A stretch of DNA of 64,000 bases from Nocardia bhagyanarayanae (GCF_006716565.1 NZ_VFPG01000002.1:744001-808000), one strand, 5' to 3'; counted from the first letter of the stretch, positions 15,955 through 24,266 are shown. Notes: generated by a model not told the origin, from the sequence alone. Program-made: numbers and translations.

Positions 15955-17519
15955 CGCTTGCGCGCGAAGGGAAATCGCCTGCGCCGAGCATCGCGCATGG
16001 CGAGCCGCGCCGCCGTCCGGCCACTGGCGCCGGAGACGCCGCCGCCGGGATGGGTGGACGCCCCCGTCAGATAGAGGCCGGGCGCACCGGGCACCCGCTG
16101 ACCCGACAGCTCCGGCAGCGGCCGCCACAGCATCATCTGGTCCAGCGACATCTCCACGTGCATCACATTGCCGCCGCGCAGCCCCATCTCCCGTTCCAGG
16201 TCGACCGGCGTCTGCACGAACCGCTCGCGCACACTCGAGGCGAACCCCGGTGCGTAGGAGTCGACCTCGGCGACGATCCGATCGCCCTCGCGATCGGCGT
16301 GCGCGGCCCAGTCGCTGCCGTCGGCCAGCCGATAGGGATGCCACTGCGCCCACAGCGAGAGCTGGTGCTCGCCCGGTGGGGCGATGCTCGGATCGAGCGC
16401 GCTGAAACTCATCGCGAGCACCACCGGCCGCGGCGGCAGGTCGCCCGCCAGCGCCGCGCCGTGCGCGCGCCGCAGCTGCGCGCGGTCGGAGACGAGAAAT
16501 TGCAGGCCGTGCGCGGACTCCGTGGTGGCGGCTCCGGGATAGCCGGGCAGCGCGTTCGTCGCGACGCGCACCACCATGCCGATGCCGGGCCCGACCCGGA
16601 TGCGGCGCTGCCAGTCGTCCAGCGTGGCCCCGTCGAACCCGCCCGCGCGCAGCAGATCCAGCGTGGTGAGAACGTGCGCGCCCGCGATCACCGCGTCGGC
16701 GCGCAGGTTCCGCCCGGACGCGGTGCGCACCGCCCAGCCCTCGCCCGCGCGCCCGATCGAGGTGACCGCGTCACCGGCTGTCACCGTCGCGCCGTCCGCG
16801 CGCAGCCGCGCGACCAGCGCCGCGCTCAACGCGCCGCTGCCGCCGACCGCCCGCCCCGGCGGCAGCGTGTGCATCAGCGCCGCGAAGCCGACCATCGGCG
16901 CCGTGCCCGGTTCCGACATCGGCGGACCGGACTGGGCGCCGAACCAGGCCAGCGACGCCTTGAGCCGTTCGTCGCGGAACAAGCTGTCCAGCAACGCGTC
17001 ACCGGACTGCAGGAACTCCCTGGACAGCGCGCTGCCCCCGGCCTTCGCGTCCAGCCCCCAGAACGACCGAAGCAGATGACCAGGCCCCGGCGCGCCGCGA
17101 AACGCACGCATCACCCGCGCGCTGCGCGGACCCCACACCGCGACGAACCGCCGATACGCCTCGGCGTCGGTCGCCCCGCACGCCGCCGCGATGGACGCGC
17201 ACGTCGCGTCGACGTCGCGGTGGAAGACGAGCGGCGGCCGGCCCTCGGCATCGGCCGGGGTGAAACCCCAAGGATCGCAATCGATGTAACGCAGCCCGAA
17301 GCGCTCCAGCTCGAGCTCCTCGACGATCCCGGTGTGCCGGATCATGATGTGCGCCGACGAGCCGCGGTCGACCAGGTGCCCGGGGAAACGCTCGACCGTC
17401 GACACCGCCCCGCCGAGCACCTCGTCGCGCTCCAGCACCTCGACCCGATGACCCTCGCGCGCCAGATAGCAGGCCGCCACCAGGGCGTTGTGGCCGGAAC
17501 CGACCACCACCACGTTCAC
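15951..17519 (-). CDS. NAD(P)/FAD-dependent oxidoreductase, CrtI/CrtO-like
   Basis: About 522 residues. The N-terminus is a Rossmann FAD-binding motif (VVVVGSGHNALVAACYLAREG with ERDEVLGGA), and the C-terminus has the second FAD block, PGLYLTGASTHPGGGVSGASG, as in phytoene desaturases and carotenoid ketolases. GTG 17519 overlaps the acetyltransferase stop (GTGA); an upstream in-frame extension would only run through that gene. Coupled by four bases to the CruF-like gene, it probably desaturates or oxidises a carotenoid or similar polyprenyl chain. The exact reaction cannot be told from sequence. Confidence 0.87.
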   Translation of the reverse strand: MNVVVVGSGHNALVAACYLAREGHRVEVLERDEVLGGAVSTVERFPGHLVDRGSSAHIMIRHTGIVEELELERFGLRYIDCDPWGFTPADAEGRPPLVFHRDVDATCASIAAACGATDAEAYRRFVAVWGPRSARVMRAFRGAPGPGHLLRSFWGLDAKAGGSALSREFLQSGDALLDSLFRDERLKASLAWFGAQSGPPMSEPGTAPMVGFAALMHTLPPGRAVGGSGALSAALVARLRADGATVTAGDAVTSIGRAGEGWAVRTASGRNLRADAVIAGAHVLTTLDLLRAGGFDGATLDDWQRRIRVGPGIGMVVRVATNALPGYPGAATTESAHGLQFLVSDRAQLRRAHGAALAGDLPPRPVVLAMSFSALDPSIAPPGEHQLSLWAQWHPYRLADGSDWAAHADREGDRIVAEVDSYAPGFASSVRERFVQTPVDLEREMGLRGGNVMHVEMSLDQMMLWRPLPELSGQRVPGAPGLYLTGASTHPGGGVSGASGRTAARLAMRDARRRRFPFARKR

Positions 17520-18133
17520 AGCGGCAGCCGCCTGCCGAGTATCGCGAAGGGCCGGTTGTCGCCCGCGAACACGAAATGCCGGATGACGTCGGCGAATCCC
17601 TCCCTGCGGTAGAGCCGCCACGCGCGGTTCTCCTCGCCCGCCACCTCCGGCGTGGACAGCAACACCGCGCTCTCCGTCCGGTCCTCGAGCAGCCTGCGCA
17701 GCAGCGTGCCGCCGATGCCGCGGCCCTGCGCGCTCGGGTGCACGTGCAACTCGGTCAGCTCGAAATAGTCCGAAAGCAGTTCGCGCGCGGAGTGTTCCGG
17801 CCAGCCGGAGCGGCGCATCCCGCTGTGCACCTGCTGGTGCCACCACTGGTGCGGCGCGCCGCGGTAGCCGTAGGCGATGGCGACGATGGGCGAAGTGCGC
17901 AGATCGACGTGGCCGTTGTCATCGGGAAGCAGCGCGGCGACCGCCTGCCAGCCCGCGCGGGTGGTGTGCTCGGTCCACATCGGCGCGCGATGGTTCTCGG
18001 TGCCGCGCGGATAGTCCATCGCGGCGACATAGACCGCTAGCGCGTCGTGCAGCCGGTAGCGCAGGTCCGCGACCGAGAGGTCGACGACGACGGGTGCGGG
18101 TGCGGGTGAGTGATGTGGCTTGACGGCTGTCAT
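17516..18133 (-). CDS. GNAT family N-acetyltransferase (Rv2170-like)
   Basis: About 205 residues. The acetyl-CoA motif is ELHVHPSAQGRGIGGTLLRR (Q-G-R-G-I-G turn) near residues 133-152, preceded by a longer N-terminal domain with HQWWHQQVHSGM. The position next to lppM and DUF3040 genes and the mraZ cluster matches M. tuberculosis Rv2170. ATG 18133 is the likely start; a longer frame reaches into the divergent HEPN gene's promoter. First gene of the minus-strand block running to 12995. Substrate unknown. Confidence 0.85.
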   Translation of the reverse strand: MTAVKPHHSPAPAPVVVDLSVADLRYRLHDALAVYVAAMDYPRGTENHRAPMWTEHTTRAGWQAVAALLPDDNGHVDLRTSPIVAIAYGYRGAPHQWWHQQVHSGMRRSGWPEHSARELLSDYFELTELHVHPSAQGRGIGGTLLRRLLEDRTESAVLLSTPEVAGEENRAWRLYRREGFADVIRHFVFAGDNRPFAILGRRLPL

Positions 18134-18205
18134 GGCTCTCGTCGGACCGCGCGGACGCGGAAAGTTGTCGGTGGGCGTCTCTATATTCAAGCTCAATTCA
18201 AACGT

Positions 18206-18221
18206 TCGAATACCTGTTCGG
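18206..18221. promoter_or_regulatory. LexA (SOS)-like box
   Basis: TCGAATACCTGTTCGG matches the mycobacterial SOS consensus TCGAAC-N4-GTTCGA at 10 of 12 defined positions. It lies 52 bases before the HEPN gene start and about 70 bases before the divergent acetyltransferase start. A TATATT hexamer (18182-18187), usable as a plus-strand -10, lies just upstream of it. Confidence 0.4.
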
Positions 18222-18272
18222 TCCGCGCGGTGCACGGGGACCGGAGGTGTGCGAGTGCGGAGGGACGAGCCG

Positions 18273-18710
18273 ATGAGTCGGATCGAGCAGCCGGGCCAGC
18301 CCGGCAAGGCGGGGAAACTGCTGAAGAAGGCCGACGGACTGCTGATGCAGGCGGCGGGGGAGACCGATCCGCGGGAGCGGTTCCGCACCGCGTATCTCGC
18401 CGCGCTGCGTGGTGCGGGCGCGGTGCTCGCCTTCACCGGCGCCGACGCCGCGCCGCGGGCCCGCTCGCGCAACGCCTGGGTGCTGTTGCAGCGCGCCGCG
18501 CCCGAGTTCGTCATGTGGGCCGACTACTTCAGCGCGCGCTCGGAGCTGCGCGCCGCGCTGGAGGCCGGATTGGACCGCGAGGTGGACGAGCGGCAGGCCG
18601 ACGAGTTCTCTTCGCGGGTGGGGGCATTCCTGCACGACGTGGAGGATCTGCTGAAGTCGGCCGCGCGGTTGCGGCCCGCGCCGGGATGGAGCGGAGGCAT
18701 GACCGCTTAG
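18273..18710 (+). CDS. SAV_6107-family HEPN domain protein
   Basis: About 145 residues, mostly helical. The pattern ADGLLMQAAGETDPRERFRTAYLAA followed by ALRGAGAVLAF and SRNAWVLLQRAAPEFVMWADYF is that of the SAV_6107 HEPN family found beside dcw clusters in actinomycetes. HEPN domains often bind nucleotides or act as RNases; the function of this subfamily is not known to me, and the canonical R-x4-6-H RNase motif is not evident. ATG 18273 has GGAGGG nine bases upstream. A LexA-like box precedes it, hinting at damage-responsive expression. Confidence 0.82.
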   Translation: MSRIEQPGQPGKAGKLLKKADGLLMQAAGETDPRERFRTAYLAALRGAGAVLAFTGADAAPRARSRNAWVLLQRAAPEFVMWADYFSARSELRAALEAGLDREVDERQADEFSSRVGAFLHDVEDLLKSAARLRPAPGWSGGMTA

Positions 18711-18748
18711 TTATCACCGAGAAGGTGGTACGGCCCTGATCGAACTCG

Positions 18749-18791
18749 TATCATTGGTGACAGATAGCCGCCAAGGTCGGCTATCTGTCGC
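18749..18791 (+). promoter_or_regulatory. promoter with a 15-base dyad ahead of the DUF3040 gene
   Basis: A TATCAT -10 (18749-18754) is followed at the expected start of transcription by an inverted repeat: GACAGATAGCCG (18759-18770), a 7-base loop, CGGCTATCTGTC (18778-18789), extendable by three pairs with one G-T wobble. It is AT-richer than its surroundings. It could be an operator, a 5' UTR hairpin, or a terminator for the HEPN gene, though no U-tract follows. Confidence 0.5.
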
Positions 18792-18836
18792 CTACCCGGA
18801 GGCGACAAGCCACGTCCTAGTGCCGGGGGAGGTACC

Positions 18837-19262
18837 GTGCCACTCTCCGAGCACGAGCAGCGCATGCTCGAACAGATCGAGAGCGCGCTCTATGCTGAGG
18901 ATCCGAAGTTCGCCTCGTCCGTCCGCGGCGGACGCCTTCGCTCGACCTCGAGTCGTCGCAGACTCCAGGCCGCGGCCTTGTTCGTCCTCGGTCTGTTTCT
19001 ACTGGTCGCCGGTATCGCCGCTCCGGTGAAGCCCGGTGGCTTTCCGATCATCAGCCTGATCGGATTCATCGTCATGTTCGGCGCCGGCGTGCTGCTGCTG
19101 CTCGGCAACTCCAAGGGCGCCGCCCGTGGCGCGCGTTCCGGCGAGGCACCCTCCAGCGGGCCGGGCGGTGGCGGATCGAGCGGACCTGGGCGTCAGCGCA
19201 AGTCCGGTGGTTTCTCCGAACGCATGGAGGATCGCTTCCGGAGACGGTTCGAGCAGGAGTAG
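18837..19262 (+). CDS. DUF3040 family membrane protein
   Basis: 141 residues. The start PLSEHEQRMLEQIESALYAEDPKFA is the signature of the DUF3040 family, a conserved actinobacterial small membrane protein. Two membrane segments follow (AALFVLGLFLLVAGIAAPV and FPIISLIGFIVMFGAGVLLLL), then a Gly/Ser-rich linker and a basic tail FSERMEDRFRRRFEQE. GTG 18837 has GGGGGAGG upstream. Homologues such as Rv2169c sit at the head of the mraZ cluster throughout the order; function unknown. Confidence 0.9.
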   Translation: MPLSEHEQRMLEQIESALYAEDPKFASSVRGGRLRSTSSRRRLQAAALFVLGLFLLVAGIAAPVKPGGFPIISLIGFIVMFGAGVLLLLGNSKGAARGARSGEAPSSGPGGGGSSGPGRQRKSGGFSERMEDRFRRRFEQE

Positions 19263-19292
19263 CTCGGCTGTAACCCGACATCTTCATCACGA

Positions 19293-19331
19293 CAGGCGAC
19301 GCCGCACCGGCCGATGGTGCGGCGTCGCCTG
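19293..19331. terminator. strong hairpin terminator after the DUF3040 gene
   Basis: Perfect 16-base inverted repeat CAGGCGACGCCGCACC / GGTGCGGCGTCGCCTG with a 7-base loop, 30 bases after the stop codon. No U-tract, as is common in GC-rich actinomycetes. It separates the DUF3040 unit from the mraZ promoter region. Confidence 0.75.
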
Positions 19332-19398
19332 CTCGCGTTCGGGCCCGTGTCGCGCGAACCGCTCCCGTGCGGTAGGGGACGCGCCTCGGTAAGTGGTT

Positions 19399-19435
19399 CC
19401 CACTTCTCCCCACGACGTTCCCCACCTTCCCCCAG
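19399..19435 (-). promoter_or_regulatory. inverted array of MraZ-like boxes
   Basis: Four CCCAC/CCCAG motifs (19399, 19409, 19421, 19431), spaced 10, 12 and 10 bases, read GTGGG/CTGGG on the minus strand, the same motif and helical spacing as the boxes at the mraZ promoter but in opposite orientation. A further single CCCAC lies at 19544. The rest of 19332-19604 shows no gene. Confidence 0.45.
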
Positions 19436-19604
19436 TGCCGCCCCCGACGGGCTCGAGGACCTTGGCTACCAGGGCAGTTTGCTGGATGTTTCCGGGCTGT
19501 CGCGCGGCGACGCCCGCGTGTCGGCACAACATGCAAAAAGTTCCCCACCCCGGTGATAGCTGGGATGACCTGCGAAATCGCATCGGCGGGGAGCCAGATC
19601 ACCT

Positions 19605-19650
19605 CCACTTTCGATTGAAAGTGGGGGAAAGTGGGGTAATGTGGAGCGCG
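19605..19650 (+). promoter_or_regulatory. mraZ promoter with three MraZ boxes
   Basis: TTGAAA (19615-19620) and TAATGT (19637-19642), 16 bases apart, form a good promoter. It is overlaid by three direct repeats at exact 10-base spacing: GTGGG (19621), GTGGG (19631) and GTGGA (19641), the pattern bound by MraZ in other bacteria. An 8-base dyad CCACTTTC / GAAAGTGG (19605-19624) spans the -35. Autorepression of the whole dcw operon by MraZ is the natural reading. Confidence 0.75.
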
Positions 19651-19700
19651 CACTACAGGAGAGGCCATCCAGAGAGGTGATCCAGTAGGGAGGTATCGAG

Positions 19701-20132
19701 ATGTTTCTCGGTACCTACACACCTCGGCTGGATGACAAAGGGCGACTCACGTTGCCTGCGAAGTTTCGAGACGATCTGGCGGGAGGGTTGATGGTCACGA
19801 AGGGTCAGGACCACAGCCTTGCCGTGTACCCCAAGGAAGAGTTCACCGCGCTCGCTCGGCGAGCCGCGGCCGCGTCTCGCAGCAACCCGCAGGCCCGCGC
19901 GTTCGTCAGGGCACTCGCGGCCGGAACCGATGAACAGCGTCCGGACGCACAGGGCCGCATCACGTTGTCGGCGGATCATCGGCGCTACGCGAACCTGGAC
20001 CGGGATTGCGTGGTGATCGGCTCGGTCGACTTCCTCGAGATTTGGGACAAGCAGGCGTGGGAGTCCTACCTCGCCGAGCACGAGGAGGATTACGCGCAAG
20101 CGAGAGACGAGTCGCTGGGCGGAATCTTCTAG
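19701..20132 (+). CDS. mraZ: transcriptional regulator MraZ
   Basis: 143 residues, the usual length. MraZ is a ring-forming, AbrB-like DNA-binding protein that represses the division and wall cluster. Both SpoVT/AbrB-type repeats are present: [20 protein letters not shown] near residue 6 and the second repeat [20 protein letters not shown] near residue 83. ATG 19701 has GGGAGG upstream. It is the first gene of the dcw cluster and its target boxes overlap its own promoter. Confidence 0.96.
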   Translation: MFLGTYTPRLDDKGRLTLPAKFRDDLAGGLMVTKGQDHSLAVYPKEEFTALARRAAAASRSNPQARAFVRALAAGTDEQRPDAQGRITLSADHRRYANLDRDCVVIGSVDFLEIWDKQAWESYLAEHEEDYAQARDESLGGIF

Positions 20133-20175
20133 CCCGAGCGGACGAGTGCCACGCGGCCTCTGCCCGGACGCGGAC

Positions 20176-20200
20176 CCTGGCGTACTTCCCCGACGCCAGG
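20176..20200 (+). terminator. hairpin between mraZ and rsmH
   Basis: CCTGGCGT (20176-20183) pairs with ACGCCAGG (20193-20200) around a 9-base loop, 43 bases after the mraZ stop. No strong U-tract follows. It may lower read-through from mraZ or stabilise the message; the rest of the 20133-20366 gap shows no gene. Confidence 0.4.
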
Positions 20201-20366
20201 TGCCGTTGTTCGGTCAGAGACCACGGGGCATTCGTTCTCGACAGCAGCTTCTTTATCAAAAGCACTGTGGAACAAGGCGACCCGTGTGCGATGGTCGAAC
20301 GTTCGGCCACCGGCGCTCGCCATCCGGTGCAAAGCGACGACGCGAGGCAGGATCCGGGAGGTCGAG

Positions 20367-21341
20367 GTGAACCGTGAACAGGACGGCCCCCGGCATGTCC
20401 CGGTTCTCCTGGGCCGAGCCGACGAACTGCTCGGTCCGGCGCTCACCGAGCCCGGCGCCGTCTACGTCGACGCCACCCTGGGTCTCGGCGGGCACGCCGA
20501 ACATTTCCTGCGCACCTATCCCGGACTGCGACTGGTCGGGCTGGACAGGGACACGAACGCCCTACGCCTGGCCGAGGAGCGGCTGCGCCCGTTCGCGGAC
20601 CGAATCACTTTGGTGCACACCACCTATGACGGGATCGCCGACGCGCTGACCCAGGCCGGACTCGACCCGCTCGGTTCGGTGAGCGGCATCCTGATGGACC
20701 TCGGCGTCTCCTCGATGCAGCTGGACGAGGCCGAACGCGGCTTCGCCTACTCCGTCGACGCCCCGCTGGACATGCGGATGGATCCGACGACCGGAATCAC
20801 CGCCGCCGACGTGCTCAACACCTACAGCCACGGCGATCTCGCCAGGGTGCTGAAGACCTACGGCGAGGAGCGTTTCGCGGGCAAGATCGCCTCCGAGGTG
20901 GTGCGCCGCCGTCAGCAGCGGCCCTTCACCACGAGCGCCGAGCTCGTCGAACTGCTCTACGCGACCATCCCGGCCGCGACCAGGCGGACCGGCGGCCATC
21001 CTGCCAAACGAACCTTCCAGGCGCTGCGGGTGGAGGTGAACCACGAGCTCGACTCGCTACGCGCCGCGCTACCGGCCGCGCTGGACGCGCTACGACTCGG
21101 CGGGCGGATCGTGATCATGTCCTACCAGTCGCTGGAGGACAAGGTCGTCAAGCAGGAGCTCGCGCCGCGGATCCACTCGCGTACGCCGGTGGACCTACCG
21201 GTCGAATTGCCGGGCATGGGACCGGAATTCCGGATGCTCACCCGCGGCGCCGAAAAGGCGACCGAGCGGGAAATAGACGAGAACCCGCGGGCCGCGCCCG
21301 TGCGCATGCGGGCGGCCGAACGGATTCAGGAAAGGGGATGA
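20367..21341 (+). CDS. rsmH: 16S rRNA (cytosine1402-N4)-methyltransferase RsmH
   Basis: About 324 residues. RsmH methylates N4 of C1402 in 16S rRNA near the ribosomal P site using S-adenosylmethionine. Seen: the N-terminal [16 protein letters not shown] motif [36 protein letters not shown] with [17 protein letters not shown] block ([18 protein letters not shown]) and the C-terminal [15 protein letters not shown] 20367 has GGGAGG just upstream; a longer open frame back to 20286 lacks a ribosome site. Its stop overlaps the start of a tiny ORF (ATGA) that in turn overlaps ftsL. Confidence 0.96.
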   Translation: MNREQDGPRHVPVLLGRADELLGPALTEPGAVYVDATLGLGGHAEHFLRTYPGLRLVGLDRDTNALRLAEERLRPFADRITLVHTTYDGIADALTQAGLDPLGSVSGILMDLGVSSMQLDEAERGFAYSVDAPLDMRMDPTTGITAADVLNTYSHGDLARVLKTYGEERFAGKIASEVVRRRQQRPFTTSAELVELLYATIPAATRRTGGHPAKRTFQALRVEVNHELDSLRAALPAALDALRLGGRIVIMSYQSLEDKVVKQELAPRIHSRTPVDLPVELPGMGPEFRMLTRGAEKATEREIDENPRAAPVRMRAAERIQERG

Positions 21342-21496
21342 GTGTGACGACATCGAGCCAGACCTCGGCCGCCGTCGCGCTCATCGGACGTCGGTCCGCG
21401 ACCGGAGGCGCACCGCGCGCGCCGATCGTCACGGGCCGCACGACGTCGACGGGGTGGGGGTGTTCTTGCGGAACAGAGGAGGCGACGACACCATGA
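21338..21496 (+). CDS. 52-codon bridging ORF between rsmH and ftsL
   Basis: Its ATG overlaps the rsmH stop (ATGA, 21338-21341) and its TGA overlaps the ftsL start (ATGA, 21493-21496); an AGGA precedes it. The 52-residue product is Ser/Thr/Ala-rich with two cysteines close to the C-terminus (WGCSCG) and no membrane segment or known domain. It may act mainly to carry ribosomes from rsmH to ftsL, or be a real small protein. I do not recognise a family. Confidence 0.5.
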   Translation: MSVTTSSQTSAAVALIGRRSATGGAPRAPIVTGRTTSTGWGCSCGTEEATTP

Positions 21497-22383
21497 GTAT
21501 CCGGACGCGCACGGTCGAGTCGCCGGGCCGGGTCGCCCGTCGAGTGCAGGCCGCCGAGCGGGTCAAATCCGGTGCGGCGCAACGCGCTTACGCCAAGCGC
21601 AAGATGCGTGCCGAGCAGCGTGCCGACGCGGGGCCGCGGCTGCCGACCCGCAGGTCGGTGATGGCCGCGCGGATACCGTTCGTCGCGGCGATCATCGCGA
21701 TGCTCGGCTGCGGCCTCGCGCTCACCCTGCTGCTCACCACCAGGGCGGCCGAGGACAGTTACCAGCTCAGCGACGCCAGGGAGCTCAACAGGAAGCTCTC
21801 CGAGGAGCGCGCGGCCCTGCAGCGCGAGGTCGAGGCCGCCGACTCGGCGCCCGAACTCGCCGCGCGCGCCCGCGAATTGGGCATGATCCCGGCGAAGGAT
21901 CCGGCCCGGCTGGTGATCGGCCCGGATGGCACGGTTACGGTGATCGGCAAGGAGACCCCTGCGCAGGGCGCGCCCGCGCCGCCGTTGAACGTCACGCCGT
22001 CCGCGCGGCCGTCCGCGCAGCCCGGGCACGCACAGGCGCAGGGTGAGCGCCTGGTGCCGGTGTCGACCACGCCGGGCAGGCCGAGCGCCGAGCAGGCCAA
22101 CGGCAACACGCCGAGCCCGACACCCGCCGTGCCGCCGGTTCCCGGAGCGGTCGCGGGTCAGCCGTCGCCACTACCGCCGCCGCCCGCCGAGGTACCACAG
22201 CCCGCGGCCCAGAATCCGGCGGCTGCCCCGGACCCGGCGGCGCCGCAGCCTGCGGCCCAAGACCCAGCCGCGGCGCCGGATCTCGCGGCACCGCAGCCGG
22301 TGGCGCAAGTCCCAGCCGACCAGCAACCCGCACCGCCCGGCACGCAGGCCGAGCCGCAAGAACAGCCGGGAGGCATTCGATGA
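21493..22383 (+). CDS. ftsL: FtsL-like septum formation initiator, proline/alanine-rich tail
   Basis: About 296 residues. Layout: a basic cytoplasmic region of 60 residues, one membrane segment (about 61-82, PFVAAIIAMLGCGLALTLLL), then a short coiled coil (DARELNRKLSEERAALQREV) ending ARARELGMIPAKDPARLV, which is typical of FtsL/DivIC-type proteins. The last 160 or so residues are Pro/Ala/Gln-rich with a 16-residue repeat (PQPAAQNPAAAPDPAA and variants), as in M. tuberculosis Rv2164c at the same locus. It should sit in the divisome with FtsQ and activate FtsW-FtsI. ATG 21493 overlaps the preceding small ORF and its stop overlaps ftsI. Confidence 0.87.
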   Translation: MSIRTRTVESPGRVARRVQAAERVKSGAAQRAYAKRKMRAEQRADAGPRLPTRRSVMAARIPFVAAIIAMLGCGLALTLLLTTRAAEDSYQLSDARELNRKLSEERAALQREVEAADSAPELAARARELGMIPAKDPARLVIGPDGTVTVIGKETPAQGAPAPPLNVTPSARPSAQPGHAQAQGERLVPVSTTPGRPSAEQANGNTPSPTPAVPPVPGAVAGQPSPLPPPPAEVPQPAAQNPAAAPDPAAPQPAAQDPAAAPDLAAPQPVAQVPADQQPAPPGTQAEPQEQPGGIR

Positions 22384-24266
22384 CCCAGACCAGGCCCGCG
22401 CCGCGCAAGCGGCGCGGGCCGGTGGCATCGGGGCCGCCGAGATCGCGCGCCGCCGCCGATCGACCCGTGCGGCTGCGCCTCGGGGTCGGCCGGATCGTCA
22501 TGCTGGTCGCGCTGGCCGTCGTCGCGCTCCAATTGCTCTGGATCCAGAGCATTTCGGCCCCCGGCCTCTCGGCGCAGGCGGCCAGCCAGCGCACCGTGCG
22601 GCTGACCGACCAGGCCACCCGCGGCCCGATCACCGACCGCAACGGCAAGTCGCTGGCCTTCACCACCGCCGCGGTGGAATTGCACTTCCAACCCGTGCGG
22701 GTGCGCAAGGATCTGGAGGACGCGAAAGCCAAGAGCGACAAGGCTCCCGACCCGGACGAGCGTCTGCGAGCCATCGCCAAGACGATTCACGAGAAGCTGG
22801 GCAAGAACGCGCCGTCGGAATCGGCGTTACTCGACAAGCTGCGCAGCGACGAGACGTTCGTCTACCTGGCGCGCAATGTCGATCCGCGTGTCGCGACGGA
22901 TATCACCGTTCAGTTCCCCGAGGTGGGCGCGGACTCGCAGCCGCGGCGCGAATACCCGGGCGGATCGCTGGCCGCCAACATCCTCGGCGCCACCGGCTGG
23001 GACGGGCACGGCCTGATCGGCCTGGAATCCTCGCTGGACTCGGTGCTCGCGGGCACCGACGGCTCGCACACCTACGACCGCGGTTCGGACGGCGCCGTCA
23101 TTCCCGGCAGCTGGCGCGACAAGCAGCCCGCGGTGAACGGCAACGGGGTCGAGCTCACCCTCGACTCCGACCTGCAGTACTACGTGCAGCAGCAGGTGCA
23201 GCAGGCCAGGGAGATGTCCGGCGCCCAAGGCGCCTCGGCGGTGGTGCTGGACGCCAAGACCGGCCAGGTGCTCGCCATGGCCAACGACAGCACCTTCAAT
23301 CCGACGCTGGGCCCGCAGAACTGGAGCTCGGCCAAGACGAGCAACCCGTCGGTGAGCGACCCGTTCGAACCCGGGTCGGTGAACAAGATCGTCACCGCCG
23401 CCGCGGCCATCGAGTACGGGCTGACCCATCCCGACGAGGTGCATCAGGTTCCCGGCTCGATCCGGATGGCGGGCGTGACCGTCGGCGACGCCTGGGGCCA
23501 CGGCGTCGCGCCGTACACGACCACCGGCATCTTCGCGAAGTCGTCCAACGTCGGCACCCTGATGCTGGCCCAGCGCGTCGGCGAGGACCGCTACGCGGAC
23601 ATGCTGTACCGCTTCGGACTCGGCCAGCGCACCGGCGTCGGTCTCCCCGGCGAGACCGGGGGACAGGTACCGTCCCGGGATCAGTGGTCCGGCGGCACCT
23701 TCGCCAATCTGCCCATCGGACAGGGCCTTTCGATGTCCACGCTGCAGATGACGGGAATGTACCAGGCCATCGCGAACGATGGTGTGCGGGTCCCGCCGCG
23801 CATCGTGAAGGCGAAGATCGCGCCGGACGGCGCCCGCACCGAGGAGCCGCAGCCGGATGGCGTGCGGGTGGTGAGCCCGCAGACCGCGCAGACGCTGCGG
23901 CACATGTTCCAGGCCGTCGTGCAGCGAGATCCGATGAACGCCGACCAGAACGGCACCGGTTGGCCCGCCGCGATCGAGGGCTACCGGATCGCGGGGAAGA
24001 CCGGCACCGCGCAGAAGATCGATCCGGGCTGCAAGTGCTACTCGTCCTCCAGCTACTGGATCACCTTCGCGGGCATGGCGCCCGCCGACAACCCGCGATA
24101 CGTGATCGGCATGATGCTGGACAACCCGGTGCGCAGTTCGGACGGCAGCGGCGGCCAGTCCGCGGCGCCGCTGTTCCACAACATCGCCTCGTGGGCGCTG
24201 CAGCGCGACCGGATCCCGCCGTCGACCGCGCCCGCGGAGAAGTTCGTCCTGCAGGCCGGTGTGTGA
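22380..24266 (+). CDS. ftsI: peptidoglycan D,D-transpeptidase FtsI (PBP3/PbpB)
   Basis: 628 residues. Septal class B penicillin-binding protein that cross-links peptidoglycan with FtsW. One membrane anchor near residues 39-58 (VMLVALAVVALQLLWIQSI-like), a non-penicillin-binding dimerisation region (RGPITDRNGKSLAFT, VEL), then the transpeptidase domain with S-x-x-K in EPGSVNKIVT (serine near residue 333), S-x-N in AKSSNVGTL and K-T-G in IAGKTGTAQKI. ATG 22380 overlaps the ftsL stop. Confidence 0.96.
   Translation: MTQTRPAPRKRRGPVASGPPRSRAAADRPVRLRLGVGRIVMLVALAVVALQLLWIQSISAPGLSAQAASQRTVRLTDQATRGPITDRNGKSLAFTTAAVELHFQPVRVRKDLEDAKAKSDKAPDPDERLRAIAKTIHEKLGKNAPSESALLDKLRSDETFVYLARNVDPRVATDITVQFPEVGADSQPRREYPGGSLAANILGATGWDGHGLIGLESSLDSVLAGTDGSHTYDRGSDGAVIPGSWRDKQPAVNGNGVELTLDSDLQYYVQQQVQQAREMSGAQGASAVVLDAKTGQVLAMANDSTFNPTLGPQNWSSAKTSNPSVSDPFEPGSVNKIVTAAAAIEYGLTHPDEVHQVPGSIRMAGVTVGDAWGHGVAPYTTTGIFAKSSNVGTLMLAQRVGEDRYADMLYRFGLGQRTGVGLPGETGGQVPSRDQWSGGTFANLPIGQGLSMSTLQMTGMYQAIANDGVRVPPRIVKAKIAPDGARTEEPQPDGVRVVSPQTAQTLRHMFQAVVQRDPMNADQNGTGWPAAIEGYRIAGKTGTAQKIDPGCKCYSSSSYWITFAGMAPADNPRYVIGMMLDNPVRSSDGSGGQSAAPLFHNIASWALQRDRIPPSTAPAEKFVLQAGV

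Noticed and set aside
20293..20306. TCGAACGTTCGG as a LexA box before rsmH
   Set aside because: The half-sites abut without the required 4-base spacer.
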